Assembly (NCBI GenBank): GCA_024225035.1
Contig: JAAEMX010000021.1
Coordinates: 1-64,000 of the forward strand
Source of the DNA: Lentisphaerota bacterium
GTDB taxonomy: Bacteria > Verrucomicrobiota > Lentisphaeria > Victivallales > Victivallaceae
Length of the DNA: 64,000 bases
Direction: 5' to 3'
Part shown: positions 18,849 through 28,401 of the stretch, one piece after another
Numbering within the stretch: position 1 is the stretch's first letter
Layout: every line of letters begins with the position of its first letter
Translations under genes and position numbers: made by a program
Notes under the pieces: generated by a model
The model's database searches: none
What the model saw: only the letters and a program-made list of their open reading frames with translations
What the model was told of the DNA's origin: nothing

Positions 18849-19454
18849 ATGCGAACAGCATTTTTTGGCGGGACTTTTGATCCCCCTCATAAGGGGCACT
18901 TGAAGCTGGCAGAGCATATATTAGCCAGTGGCAGAACCGACTCCATAATGTTTGTACCGGCTTACAGCCCCCCACATAAACAGGATAGAAGCATTACGAG
19001 TTTTGACGATCGGATGAAGATGCTGAAAATAATGTTAAAAGACAGCAAAAACATTATTATATCGGACATTGAACGCCGGGCAGAACTGAGTCCTTCTTAT
19101 ACAATAAAGATACTTGAACTGCTTGAGCAGGAAAATCCGGAAATTGAGTTACAGATTCTTATTGGTGGTGACAGTCTGGCATATTTTCACACTTGGCATC
19201 GGGCTAAGGAACTAATGGAAAAATGGGAGATAATCACCTACCCGAGACGTGATTGTGATCCAACAAGAAAGGAACTTCTGCAGCATTGGAATGAAAAAGA
19301 AGCTGACATTTTATTGCAAAGTAAGTTGCAAATGCCGTATTTTGAAATATCTTCCACTTCACTAAGGGTCTCAATTAAAAACGGCGAGACTCCGGAAACA
19401 TGGGTTCCGGACAACGTCTTAAAGTATATTAAAGAACGCGGTTTATACCGCTAA
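18849..19454 (+). CDS. nadD: Nicotinate-nucleotide adenylyltransferase
   Basis: 201 residues. The nucleotidyltransferase motif GGTFDPPHKGHL is at 7-18 and the second ATP motif ISSTSLR is near the C-terminus. It makes deamido-NAD from nicotinate mononucleotide. It is followed 18 bp later by rsfS, the classical nadD-rsfS arrangement. AAAGGA lies upstream of the ATG. Confidence 0.96.
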   Translation: MRTAFFGGTFDPPHKGHLKLAEHILASGRTDSIMFVPAYSPPHKQDRSITSFDDRMKMLKIMLKDSKNIIISDIERRAELSPSYTIKILELLEQENPEIELQILIGGDSLAYFHTWHRAKELMEKWEIITYPRRDCDPTRKELLQHWNEKEADILLQSKLQMPYFEISSTSLRVSIKNGETPETWVPDNVLKYIKERGLYR

Positions 19455-19472
19455 AGGAGTTGTTAATTTTTT

Positions 19473-19865
19473 ATGCCGAAGATTAGAAAACTCGACGCCG
19501 ACAAAATAGCAATGTTTTGCGCGTCTCAAGTCGAAAACAAAAAAGCCGAAGACATTATTACATTAAAAGTCTCAGAGCTAACAACTATTGCTGACTATTT
19601 TGTTCTGTGCACTGCAAGCTCAGAACCACAAATGAACGCAATAAGAAGTCACCTCGCAAAGTGTGTAAAAGAGGAATTTGACTTGAAACCAATAGCTATT
19701 GATGGCACTCCGGCAAGTAAGTGGGTTCTTATTGACTTCGGGCCAGTAATTGTCCACATAATGACTCCTGAAACCAGAGACCTTTATCAGCTTGAAGAAC
19801 TATGGGGAGACGCTCCCAAAATTGAGTTAGTTAAAAAATTAGCTGAACTTACAGCAAAAAGTTGA
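19473..19865 (+). CDS. rsfS: Ribosomal silencing factor RsfS (Iojap)
   Basis: 130 residues. The diagnostic text is ISELTTIADYFVLCTASS-like (here VSELTTIADYFVLCTASS) and DFGPVIVHIMTPETRDLYQL. RsfS binds ribosomal protein L14 and blocks subunit joining in starvation. It is transcribed with nadD. An AAAGGAG lies 12 bases before the ATG, a rather long spacing. Confidence 0.95.
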   Translation: MPKIRKLDADKIAMFCASQVENKKAEDIITLKVSELTTIADYFVLCTASSEPQMNAIRSHLAKCVKEEFDLKPIAIDGTPASKWVLIDFGPVIVHIMTPETRDLYQLEELWGDAPKIELVKKLAELTAKS

Positions 19866-19943
19866 TCTTTTGCTGAACTTACAGCTATAAAGTGGTGTCT
19901 AGTAGTCTTTATAAATATAACGTTATCTGGGTGGCAGACAAAA

Positions 19944-20579
19944 ATGAGCAAACACTTCAATAATAATCACAATTGGAACGAGTTTGAGTGGGAACGTGAA
20001 ATAAGGCGTGATGAAAAACGCATTCATCGCTACTTCCAACTTCTCCCATCGTGTCTGGATATGCCGGATGAAGAGAATACAATAATGAACAAAATCATGT
20101 CACAGCCCGATATGGTTCCAACCGGTGCTGAATGGAATGGTTTTGCTTCAACTCCAGAGTTTCTCTTCGATGATGAAGAAGAGGTGTTCAACACATCTGA
20201 CCTTAAAAAACGCAAAGGGGCAGATATTTTTCTTGAACTTCAGAAGCTAGCATGGGAATGGAATGTATGCATGGTTCGTGACTTGCGGCATTCATTCCAG
20301 AAAGATGGTATGGCTGTTGTCTGTATATTTGGGAATCTGTTGTCAAGGAGTGCTGATATGATTGAGCTTGACACAGATAATCTACCCAATCTCAAGATAA
20401 GTTTAGCTAAACGTATTTTAAAAAAGATCAACAAACTGCTTGGTAAGATGAATTCATTGCAACGCCGTCAGCCGGCACTGGTGCAAAAACTTGAAACAAT
20501 ATGCAGTCACCTGCAAAATGTCAGGGAAAAAGTTGTCGACATGCTTACCGAGTTCCGCTTAAATACGAATGAGAAATAA
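19944..20579 (+). CDS. Hypothetical cytoplasmic helical protein
   Basis: 211 residues, highly charged, with no signal peptide. The N-terminus is rich in Asn, His, Trp and Glu. The C-terminal third is predicted helical, possibly coiled coil (RILKKINKLLGKMNSLQRR). No family recognised. Its last 11 bases overlap the start of the lipoprotein gene, so the two are probably co-translated. It lies 78 bp after rsfS and could be in the same transcript. Confidence 0.75.
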   Translation: MSKHFNNNHNWNEFEWEREIRRDEKRIHRYFQLLPSCLDMPDEENTIMNKIMSQPDMVPTGAEWNGFASTPEFLFDDEEEVFNTSDLKKRKGADIFLELQKLAWEWNVCMVRDLRHSFQKDGMAVVCIFGNLLSRSADMIELDTDNLPNLKISLAKRILKKINKLLGKMNSLQRRQPALVQKLETICSHLQNVREKVVDMLTEFRLNTNEK

Positions 20580-21000
20580 GTCTTTATTTTTGTCAGTTTT
20601 TGCGAGCGTCGTCTTGGCGCTCGCTATCAGTGGTTGTTCAACCTGCTCTCCCGTTCTTTACCCAAACCAATATTATAAAATGGTAGGAAAGGAACAGGCA
20701 AACAAAGATGTTAAAGTCACTATTGATGAAGCTAAAAAAGACGGCTATGATGACCAATCAAAAAGCGGTAAAGACCTAGGGAAATCTGCTGTCAAAACCG
20801 CTGCCGGAGTCGGAGTAAATACCGGGCTTAGTTTTGCACTGGGCGGATTTGGCATAGGCGGAATTATCAGCGCTGCCATCGGTGGCACCTCCTGGCTGCT
20901 TGAATGCATGTTCACCAAAAAACAGCCCGATTCAGTCTTTAAACAATACGTAGAAACTCGCCTCACAGAAAAAGGCTACAAAGTAATCGGCTGGCAATAA
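20569..21000 (+). CDS. Lipoprotein with glycine-zipper segment
   Basis: 143 residues. The lipoprotein signal is VVLALAISGCSTCS with the lipidated Cys at about residue 23. A Gly/Ala-rich hydrophobic stretch (GVGVNTGLSFALGGFGIGG) resembles glycine zippers that insert in membranes. It is otherwise unrecognised. The start overlaps the preceding gene by 11 bp. No terminator is obvious downstream. Confidence 0.8.
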   Translation: MRNKSLFLSVFASVVLALAISGCSTCSPVLYPNQYYKMVGKEQANKDVKVTIDEAKKDGYDDQSKSGKDLGKSAVKTAAGVGVNTGLSFALGGFGIGGIISAAIGGTSWLLECMFTKKQPDSVFKQYVETRLTEKGYKVIGWQ

Positions 21001-21084
21001 CAGCTGGTCTATTTTTCTTGCGCAACGTGTTTACTATTTCCCTCCTGTGATAATTTTCTTCTAAAATTTATTCTATAGCTGTGC

Positions 21085-21113
21085 TTGACTAACACATGAT
21101 ATGCGTATATTAT
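21085..21113 (+). promoter_or_regulatory. Sigma70-type promoter of the DeoR-family gene with ATGCATA repeats
   Basis: TTGACT (21085-21090) and TATTAT (21108-21113) are separated by exactly 17 bases. The -10 region and the following 40 bases hold several near-copies of ATGCATA (starting near 21100, 21114, 21124 and 21143), a likely operator array for autoregulation by the DeoR protein encoded downstream. Confidence 0.6.
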
Positions 21114-21167
21114 TGCATAAACATGCATATAAAAATACAAAAATGCATAAGTCTGCAAGGGTAAATT

Positions 21168-21941
21168 ATGAGAGCTAGTAAGTTTCCAGAAGAAAGACGG
21201 CAACAAATTATATATTTGCTCAAACAGGAAGGAAAAGTTACTGCACAAAACTTAAGTGTTCGGCTAAATGTTTCTGAAGATACCATCAGGCGTGATCTCA
21301 AGGATCTGGAACTTTCCGGGCACTTAACCAGAGTCCATGGTGGAGCATTACCACGTTCCCCTTCACACTCACCATACAGCGCTCGTCAGACTCAGAATAC
21401 AAACGCGAAGATATCTATAGCCAAGGAAGTAACTAAACTAATAAATTCTGACCAAGTCATTTTTATTGACAGCGGCACAACTGCACTTGAAGTAGCAAGG
21501 CAGCTTCCGTTTGATCTAAACATTACAGTTATTACCAATAGTCCTCCAGTATTGATTGCACTTAGCGAGCATCCCAATATCAACGTAATTTTACTGGGAG
21601 GCGTTCTAAACAAAAAGTCGATGGCTTTGACTGGCAACACGACCCAGAATGCCTTAAGCAAAATCAGAGCCGATATCTGTATCCTTGGAGTATGCAGCTT
21701 ACATGATGAGCTTGGCGTTACTACAACTGACTTTGAGGAAGCCGAGCTGAAACGTGTTATGATCGAAAACTCCAGCGAAATCATCGTCCCCATAACAGCC
21801 GACAAACTAGGTACAGCAGCCCCATTCGGCATAACGACAATAGAAGATATCAGTCATATTGTTACAGAAAGTACTGCTCCAGAAAAGATACTAACCCCTT
21901 ACCAAAAGGCAGGAATAAGTATAACTAAAGTAAAATCATGA
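21168..21941 (+). CDS. DeoR-family transcriptional regulator
   Basis: 257 residues. The N-terminal helix-turn-helix is seen at LNVSEDTIRRDLKDLE with the family RVHGGALPR hinge. The C-terminal sugar-phosphate-sensing domain carries IFIDSGTTALEVA-like and TNSPPVLIAL motifs and LGGVLNKKS. DeoR proteins repress sugar or nucleoside genes and respond to phosphorylated sugars. The HAD phosphatase gene starts 39 bp downstream and is the likely operon partner, so the effector may be a substrate of that phosphatase. Confidence 0.93.
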   Translation: MRASKFPEERRQQIIYLLKQEGKVTAQNLSVRLNVSEDTIRRDLKDLELSGHLTRVHGGALPRSPSHSPYSARQTQNTNAKISIAKEVTKLINSDQVIFIDSGTTALEVARQLPFDLNITVITNSPPVLIALSEHPNINVILLGGVLNKKSMALTGNTTQNALSKIRADICILGVCSLHDELGVTTTDFEEAELKRVMIENSSEIIVPITADKLGTAAPFGITTIEDISHIVTESTAPEKILTPYQKAGISITKVKS

Positions 21942-21980
21942 GCATTCAAGTAGATAATATATTATTCACAGGAGTATGTT

Positions 21981-22598
21981 ATGAATAACAAACCTGATAC
22001 CATAGTTTTTGATTTTGGCGGAGTTTTGATGGATTGGAATCCCCGATATCTCTTTCAGAAACTATTTGATGATGAAAATAGTATGGAATTCTTTTTAACA
22101 GAAATATGTTCTGCTGGCTGGAATGCAAAACAGGATGCCGGTCGCAGTTTTGCTGTCGCCACCTCTGAACTGATTGAGAAACACCCAGACTATGCCGAAA
22201 TGATAGAAGCATATGACTACAGATGGGAAGAAACGGTTTCCGGAGCGATAACACCAACTGTGAATATTTTGAAAAAGCTTCACAAAAATGGCTACGAGCT
22301 CTACGGTCTTAGTAACTGGTCAGCAGAAAAATTCACTGTTGTTAGAGAAAACTACAGCTTTTTTGGGTTATTTAAAGATATAATCCTCTCAGGCGAAGAA
22401 GGCATTATCAAACCAGAACCGGAAATTTATGAAATATTATTAAAGCGTATAAAAAAGGAATCTTCTGAATGTTTGTTTATTGATGATTCGAAAGCAAACG
22501 TTGACGCTGCAGAAGCGTTAGGTTTTCATTCAATACATTTTAAAGATGCAGAACAACTCAAAACCCAACTTCCGGATTACGGTTTTTGTATTAAGTAA
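21981..22598 (+). CDS. HAD-superfamily hydrolase (HAD-IA), likely sugar-phosphate phosphatase
   Basis: 205 residues. Motif I is FDFGGVLMDWNPRY; the second Asp of the usual DxD is replaced by Gly, as in the YihX/epoxide-hydrolase-like group. Motif II is GLSNWS, the Lys motif is GIIKPEPEIYEILL and motif IV is FIDDSKANVDAA. The YihX type dephosphorylates alpha-glucose 1-phosphate and similar compounds. CAGGAG precedes the ATG. It follows the DeoR gene and ends at a long hairpin. Confidence 0.88.
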   Translation: MNNKPDTIVFDFGGVLMDWNPRYLFQKLFDDENSMEFFLTEICSAGWNAKQDAGRSFAVATSELIEKHPDYAEMIEAYDYRWEETVSGAITPTVNILKKLHKNGYELYGLSNWSAEKFTVVRENYSFFGLFKDIILSGEEGIIKPEPEIYEILLKRIKKESSECLFIDDSKANVDAAEALGFHSIHFKDAEQLKTQLPDYGFCIK

Positions 22599-22615
22599 TA
22601 TAAAAATCCACACTT

Positions 22616-22670
22616 ATAAGCAATGAAACCTGATAGATAAGGCCAACCTTTATCAGGTTTCATTGCTTAT
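22616..22670 (+). terminator. Long perfect inverted repeat, likely terminator
   Basis: Two 20-base arms (22616-22635 and 22651-22670) are perfectly complementary around a 15-base loop. It lies 17 bp after the HAD gene and is followed by a T-rich tract. The stem is unusually long for a terminator. Confidence 0.75.
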
Positions 22671-23186
22671 TTATTCTACTTCCATTCTCAATTTATTAAA
22701 TTTAATATTCTTTTGCCTCATAAAAATCTGGGACAAGTTTCTGTTTTTTTGATATAATTTCTCATTTTCTTGAAAACGTGAATATTAAAATTAGCAAAAA
22801 AAGAATTTTAAATGCAAAAAAGTGCTAATTTGATGCTTTTATATTAATTATGACTATATAATCAAGACTTTCGAGGAACAAACTTCATTCATTATAATTC
22901 TAATTGAATATAATTTCATGAGTATACTTTGAATATAAAAGCAGTAGTAGAGGAAATTGTTTGGGCTTAATAATATCGCAGTAAAAAAGCATTCATGATG
23001 GTGTAAAAACTCAAATTGATAATCACACCCAATGTATGCAAATATTATTTGAATCAGCTGTAATTACTTTCGCTTGTTACATAAAAATGAAGATCAAAAA
23101 ATTTATTCTAAAATTTGAATAATTAGATAAAATTCACAGAAAAATAAATTTTTCTAGTATGAATTTCTTTACAACAAGGTTTTATC
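22671..23186. other. AT-rich non-coding stretch
   Basis: About 515 bp with no open frame that looks coding on either strand. It contains one weak inverted repeat, AAATTAGCA (22788-22796) with TGCTAATTT (22823-22831). It probably holds the promoter of the orphan gene at 23187, which I cannot place with confidence. It marks the entry to an accessory region. Confidence 0.5.
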
Positions 23187-24527
23187 ATGGCAAAAGACTC
23201 TATAACTCAACTGGACATGCGTTGGCCGAAATTTATAAGCGACTCAGGAGGCAGCTTATTTGTTTCAGAAAATGATGTCATGAAAATAGAAGATAAAACA
23301 TCAGGTGTTGCACCTGGTTTCATAGGTATTATTATTAATTCTCTGACTGCGACAAGACTTGGCGAGCACCTTCACTTTGAAAGAATAGGATATGATGGAG
23401 GGATAAGAAATCAATACAGATTTGGCATGGATTCTAATAATAATGCTCAAATAAAACTTGCATTAAGATCGTTGATTTCCGGATTAACTACAGCACAACA
23501 AAGAGAAGCATTTGCTGATGAATGTAAAAACATTGGGGTTGCCTGGATGATAAAAAATGTTTACAAAGAACCAAAATCAGCTTTTAATAAGTTCTTTTTA
23601 CGCGGTCTGGTTAGTAACCCAAAAGAAAACTACAGAAGGACTCACGGGTTTGAAAAAGCGGACAAAGCATGGTTAAGATCAGCAAAGTTAGAGACGCAAT
23701 TATACAATATGGGTAAGGCTTCAAAAAAAACTACTAAGAACAAAGAGACATTCAGGGAATCTTTGTGTATGCTAGCCGCAAAAGCATGTGGAGTAGAAGT
23801 ACCCATCGTTAAAATAATGCTTGCCAGATACAATAGTGGTGAAGAAAAAATCTGTATAATGACAAGATGGAACCCTGATCTTGATCATAAGACAAAATGC
23901 AACCAGGTACACCTGAAAGGCAGATATTATTGTGCAATCCGCTCCTTGGATGACTATGATATGATAGGATCCCGGTTTCAGAACTCAGTATTATGGAGAA
24001 AAAGGATAAACGGTGTTTTTATCAAAAAATTATTCTCTTTTGACTTTGGGCACGGTTTGGCGGGGAAAAAGAAAAGCATTACAAATTCCAGCGGCTTTAA
24101 AACAAACGATATCGATGAATTACTAGGTTTGGTTAACTTATGGCTTGCCGTTCCGAGGAGTTATTTTACAGCACAAACAAATAATGGAATGGAAATTCTT
24201 TATGAGGCATTCAAATATTATCAGGAAAGGCTCCAAGTCACTCTCATTGAAGAAACAACCTCCTTTGATAAAATTGTTCTAAGTTTTAATGGAGCTATCA
24301 GGTATTCAAGAGTTATTTCTGAAGCCAATAAATCATCATACATTGATTATATAAACGAAAGAGAATTTCATTTCTACTCCAAAGCAATTGAAGTCATGAA
24401 AGAATATTCATATAACAAAAATCAGGTATTAAGACGCTTCATAAGAGATTACACTGCAGGTGGAAAAAAGAAACACTCGATTGAGCTTCAATTAAGAAAC
24501 ATGCTTTCTTTATCTGTAATTGCGTAA
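23187..24527 (+). CDS. Orphan protein, possible kinase-like fold
   Basis: 446 residues, no signal peptide or membrane helix. Two segments recall the HipA/phosphoinositide-kinase-like fold: a stretch around 187-228 (FRESLCMLAAKACGVEVP, then EEKICIMTRW) resembles the N-lobe of HipA, and FDFGHGLAG (285-293) resembles a metal-binding DFG-type motif. The likeness is weak and no catalytic Asp set can be proved. The gene sits alone, with its own terminator, in the accessory region that also holds a candidate effector. It may itself be an effector or a toxin-like protein. AT-rich codon use is in line with its flanks. Confidence 0.6.
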   Translation: MAKDSITQLDMRWPKFISDSGGSLFVSENDVMKIEDKTSGVAPGFIGIIINSLTATRLGEHLHFERIGYDGGIRNQYRFGMDSNNNAQIKLALRSLISGLTTAQQREAFADECKNIGVAWMIKNVYKEPKSAFNKFFLRGLVSNPKENYRRTHGFEKADKAWLRSAKLETQLYNMGKASKKTTKNKETFRESLCMLAAKACGVEVPIVKIMLARYNSGEEKICIMTRWNPDLDHKTKCNQVHLKGRYYCAIRSLDDYDMIGSRFQNSVLWRKRINGVFIKKLFSFDFGHGLAGKKKSITNSSGFKTNDIDELLGLVNLWLAVPRSYFTAQTNNGMEILYEAFKYYQERLQVTLIEETTSFDKIVLSFNGAIRYSRVISEANKSSYIDYINEREFHFYSKAIEVMKEYSYNKNQVLRRFIRDYTAGGKKKHSIELQLRNMLSLSVIA

Positions 24528-24559
24528 TACATCTGGTTATGGATAAAACTTTTGCTGTA

Positions 24560-24589
24560 AAGCCCGGAAATTAAACACCGGGCTTTTTT
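24560..24589 (+). terminator. Rho-independent terminator
   Basis: Stem AAGCCCGG (24560-24567) with CCGGGCTT (24578-24585), loop of 10, followed by a T run. It ends the gene at 23187-24527. Confidence 0.88.
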
Positions 24590-24750
24590 ATCTTTAAATT
24601 GTTTTTCACAAACATTTCACTCCCTCTTCATACACACTTCACTCTACTTTCATTCTGCCATTGTAGATTTTTAATAAACAAAGATAAAAGGAGGAAAACA
24701 CAATAATAATATTTCAAAGATTCAAAATCATAAGGAGAGGATTAAAAATA

Positions 24751-25941
24751 ATGTCTATCAAAAAAATTATCGCAATTATATTCATTTTTGCAATAGCCTG
24801 CGGAGGCGGGGAGATTCTTGGAACAACTCTCTTCATTCGAAGTGAAGCATCATCCGGTTCTTTGAGAAGCAAGGTCTATACACTTTGCGAAAGCCAGCTT
24901 ATTCAAAAGTGTCCAATCTTCACTGAGATAGCAACAGGGAAGACAAGCAGAAGACAATAAAAAATAACATAGACGTAAATCTGCAGCTTGAGCAACGCAA
25001 AAAAGGCCTGTTATGGTTTCCGGTATTTCAAAGCGTTTTCTCAGGTAGTTACACTATTCAAAATACCAAAACGACAAACCAACGCATAAATATAAAATTT
25101 CAGTTCCCCTCCCCTGATGCAACCTATGATGATTTCTCCGCTAAAATAGATGACAAACCTTTACTTGATGAAATTAACACCAAGCAGGGAATAACAAAGG
25201 ACGTCATACTTAAGCCCAAACAAAAAAATGGTTTTCAGCGTGTTTTACAAAACACGGGGAGTAGGATTATGGGAGTATAATCCACAAAGCGGAAATAACA
25301 GCAAAATTCGTGATTTAAACATGAACATCAACACCGATTTCAATGAAGTTGACTTCCCTGAAGGTACCCTTTCTCTGCTCACTTCACAAAACAGCAGGCT
25401 CAACTGGCAGGCAAATAACTTGATTACCTCCAGCATAATTGGCATTGAAATGCCTAAAAAATTAAATCCCGGCCCATTGGTAGGCAAAATAACTTTTTTT
25501 GCCCCGGTTTGCTTACTGTTTTTCTTTATTGTACTAATGACAGTTACAGTCATCCGAAAAGTCAATATCCATCCAATGCATTATCTTTTTGTCGCTGCAG
25601 GATTTTTTGATTTTCACCTTCTGTTTGCCTATCTTGTCGATGTCATAAATGTTCATTTAGCTTTTTCTATTTCAGCAATAACAACTTTGATTCTGGTGAA
25701 CAGTTATATGCGCGGCACCCTAGGCTGTAAATTTCCCTGGGTTACCGTTGCCATAGCACAATTCTTTTACCTTGTGCTTTTTTCTCACAGTTTCTTCTTT
25801 AACGGTCTTACCGGCCTTACAGTAACGATAGGTTCAATTATGACACTGGGCATATCAATGTACTTGACTCGAGGTATTAATTGGGATAAAGTGTTTACTC
25901 ACAACAGTATCAAATCCTCAGGTACTCTGGCAAAAGTATGA
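24751..25941 (+). pseudogene. creD: creD-like inner membrane protein gene with two frameshifts
   Basis: Three segments join to one CreD-like protein of about 395 residues. Segment 1 (24751-24960) has the N-terminal membrane anchor. Segment 2, in another frame (about 24963-25230), has QRKKGLLWFPVFQSVFSG, similar to the first beta region of CreD. Segment 3 (25228-25941), back in the first frame, has YKTRGVG, GPLVGKITFFAP, VNIHPMHYLFV and four or more helices, ending with LTRGINWDKV. E. coli CreD has the matching LHPMQYLLVG and TRRTDW. Two compensating shifts near 24950 and 25230 are needed. AAGGAGAGG precedes the start. The relatives creB and creC lie broken at 28.4-29.1 kb. Confidence 0.75.
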
Positions 25942-26102
25942 GCTGATTATTAGTTGCTTAATGTGACCAGAAATACCTTCCTTTTAATGACGTTAATAAC
26001 TATAAAGTAGCACTAAAACTGATTTTAAAAAAAATTGCATACTGCCATAGAAGATCGAGACAGTATCTTATTGCTAATTAATTGCAGGGTTGTTATAAAT
26101 TT

Positions 26103-28196
26103 TTATAATTTTGATAGTTTTGTAAGAATTTCTACAGCCTCACCATCATCTCTTTCTTTGGCTATATCCAATGCAGTTTTTCCATCTTTATTCTTTACAT
26201 TCAATACGTCTAAATAATAACTGCAAGTATTTGTTTCAATGACTCCACATGCAAGTTTTTCTATGAACCAATAATTACCAAACTGACATGCAATATGTAA
26301 CGGAGTATTGCCATTCCTGTCAATATATTTAGGATTGGCGTCATAATTTATCAGCTGGTTCAGAATATCTAGGGAACCATATTTTGCCGCAGTATGCAAT
26401 GGGGTGCTGTAATTACCTTTTTCAAGAGAGTTAATATCTGCTCCGGCATTAATTAAAACTTTGATCATTTCAGGTTCTCCGGAGTAAACAGCATAATGTG
26501 GAAGCAGATAGTGATAATCGTAATTTCTTACGTTATTATTTAAAAACCTAAGCATTTTTTTTAGAATATTAATTTGTCCCGCTCTGCAGACAATCAACAT
26601 TAAACGAGTACTCTTAATGTCGTATTTTCTAATAATATAGTTAAGTGTTTCCGCTGAAATAGCATCTAAATCAACTTTATATATATACCTGTTTAACCTT
26701 TCCAGAGAGTTTTTTATGAGTTTATAGTAATCGTCATTTTTATCAGTGTTACTGCTTGGAGTATTATTCTTGTAATGATAAGTTCTTGAATTAAGAATTA
26801 TTCTATTTCCATCTAAAAGATTCTTTTCTTCCTGCAAAAATAACCTTAGAGTATATATATGCCGAAAAATATTAAGTTTAATGCTTGTAAATTTAGCTCT
26901 ATCTTTATGCTTATTTGTACGTGAAGGGAAGTAGTTTGATGAGAAATCCAGGTATTTATTACAATATTTTTCTATTTCATATTGTAAAGTTTCTTTGATA
27001 CTTTCAACCTCTGCGCTTCCTACAAGCATTTCATCTATTCTGCAGAGATGAGGTTTGTCAGTGTTGTCGTTGGCATATACAGCCACTTGAGTTGCTAACA
27101 AATAGGTATGATTGTCATTATCTGATTTTGTATGATCCCAGCCTGATTTGTGAAAAGAAAATATTTTGGAAGCAATGCGGGAAATGTCAGACATGCGAAA
27201 TGTTTCTTGAAACTTGCATTCATTCAGATAGTTGGGATTAAATAATTCCACAGTTCTGTTGATGGGGTTACAGGTGAGGCCAGTCGAATGTGCCATCGAT
27301 GAGAATTCTATATAAAATGACTTCTTGGTTCCCATGGAAGTTCCAATTATACTTTGAATTAATAATTCATAGTCATCAATCTTGCCATAAACTGTTTTTT
27401 CTGTTATGAGTATAATTCCGCTATGGTCTTCAAACTTTTCAAAAATAAGGCTGGATGCCTGTAGGACGTTTACGTGGCGTTTTTTCCAGTTTCTGTTATC
27501 AAAAAAAGAAGCGTAGGGGCTTTGCAATAAAAGAAGTCGATCTAGAAAACCACGAATTGAAACAACTAAATCAAAAGACTGACTTTCATAATATCCATTA
27601 TAATTTTTTATTAAACCCATGATGGTTTTTAGGCGTTGTCCTATTTCGGGATCATTGTAGTTTTTTTGGGTTAAATCTTGAGAAAAACCTGATACTAATA
27701 ACTCACTATTGAGATGCTGGTCGGGTGGATTCTTTAAATCAGCTCCTCTTACTCTGTCTAATGAGTATGAATATAACTCTACCATTACTTCTTTTGGTAT
27801 TTTTTGTTTTATATGATTCTTCTGTATCTCTCTGAAATATCCATTCATTAATATAGGATGCTGCCTGATTCGATCTAATGCGACTCTTACTATTTGACTT
27901 AAGGCTATTCCGTTATTAATTTGTATATTAAACATTTTTGCTAAACGAATAATTTCGTGAACAGCGGTTCCTCCTGATGAGCAGATGTTATTATAATCAA
28001 GAATCAAAAATTTGAGTCTTTTAAAAAAAGTACTTCGATCATTTGATAATACGGCAAATCCCCATGAATGGGTTAGGCCATAGCAAATTCCAGCTCTATT
28101 CATACCCTCAAGAAAGAGGTAATAATTTTTGAATTCCGGACACTTTTCACTTAAATCTTTGATATTGTCATATAAACTATCATAAAAACCTGGCAT
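26103..28196 (-). CDS. Ankyrin-repeat protein with a candidate C58/YopT-like cysteine protease domain
   Basis: 697 residues, no signal peptide. Near the N-terminus AGICYGLTHSWGFAVL places Cys38 in the CxGL(S/T)xxW context of papain-like C58 proteases such as YopT. Much later MAHSTGLTCN (His303) followed by VELFNPNYL (Asn320) mimics the His and the DPN motif of that family; here Asn replaces the usual Asp, which papain also uses. The insertion between Cys and His is longer than in YopT. Residues about 530-697 hold four or five ankyrin repeats (TPLHTAAKYGSLDIL, TPLHIACQFGNYWFI, TALDIAKERDDGEA). This build is typical of effectors that act inside eukaryotic cells, cleaving or modifying a host target bound by the repeats. 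Secretion route and target are unknown. AGAGAG precedes the ATG. Confidence 0.75.
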   Translation of the reverse strand: MPGFYDSLYDNIKDLSEKCPEFKNYYLFLEGMNRAGICYGLTHSWGFAVLSNDRSTFFKRLKFLILDYNNICSSGGTAVHEIIRLAKMFNIQINNGIALSQIVRVALDRIRQHPILMNGYFREIQKNHIKQKIPKEVMVELYSYSLDRVRGADLKNPPDQHLNSELLVSGFSQDLTQKNYNDPEIGQRLKTIMGLIKNYNGYYESQSFDLVVSIRGFLDRLLLLQSPYASFFDNRNWKKRHVNVLQASSLIFEKFEDHSGIILITEKTVYGKIDDYELLIQSIIGTSMGTKKSFYIEFSSMAHSTGLTCNPINRTVELFNPNYLNECKFQETFRMSDISRIASKIFSFHKSGWDHTKSDNDNHTYLLATQVAVYANDNTDKPHLCRIDEMLVGSAEVESIKETLQYEIEKYCNKYLDFSSNYFPSRTNKHKDRAKFTSIKLNIFRHIYTLRLFLQEEKNLLDGNRIILNSRTYHYKNNTPSSNTDKNDDYYKLIKNSLERLNRYIYKVDLDAISAETLNYIIRKYDIKSTRLMLIVCRAGQINILKKMLRFLNNNVRNYDYHYLLPHYAVYSGEPEMIKVLINAGADINSLEKGNYSTPLHTAAKYGSLDILNQLINYDANPKYIDRNGNTPLHIACQFGNYWFIEKLACGVIETNTCSYYLDVLNVKNKDGKTALDIAKERDDGEAVEILTKLSKL

Positions 28197-28401
28197 AGAA
28201 CTCTCTCTTTTTTTGAATTATAATTATATTAAAAGCTATTATTACGGGGATAAAGAGATGTGAACATTAAATGCTTTATGCTGGCGATTTGAAAACCTTA
28301 ATCTTATCATGATAATTTATATATTCTACAGAATATTCGTAGAAAGAATAATGTTTCGCAGTCGGCATCCAACATGGAATGCACTGTAAATACTCATATA
28401 A

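Noticed and set aside
22788-22831. Inverted repeat AAATTAGCA / TGCTAATTT in the AT-rich gap
   Set aside because: Short, AT-rich and with a 26-base spacer; expected by chance in such sequence.
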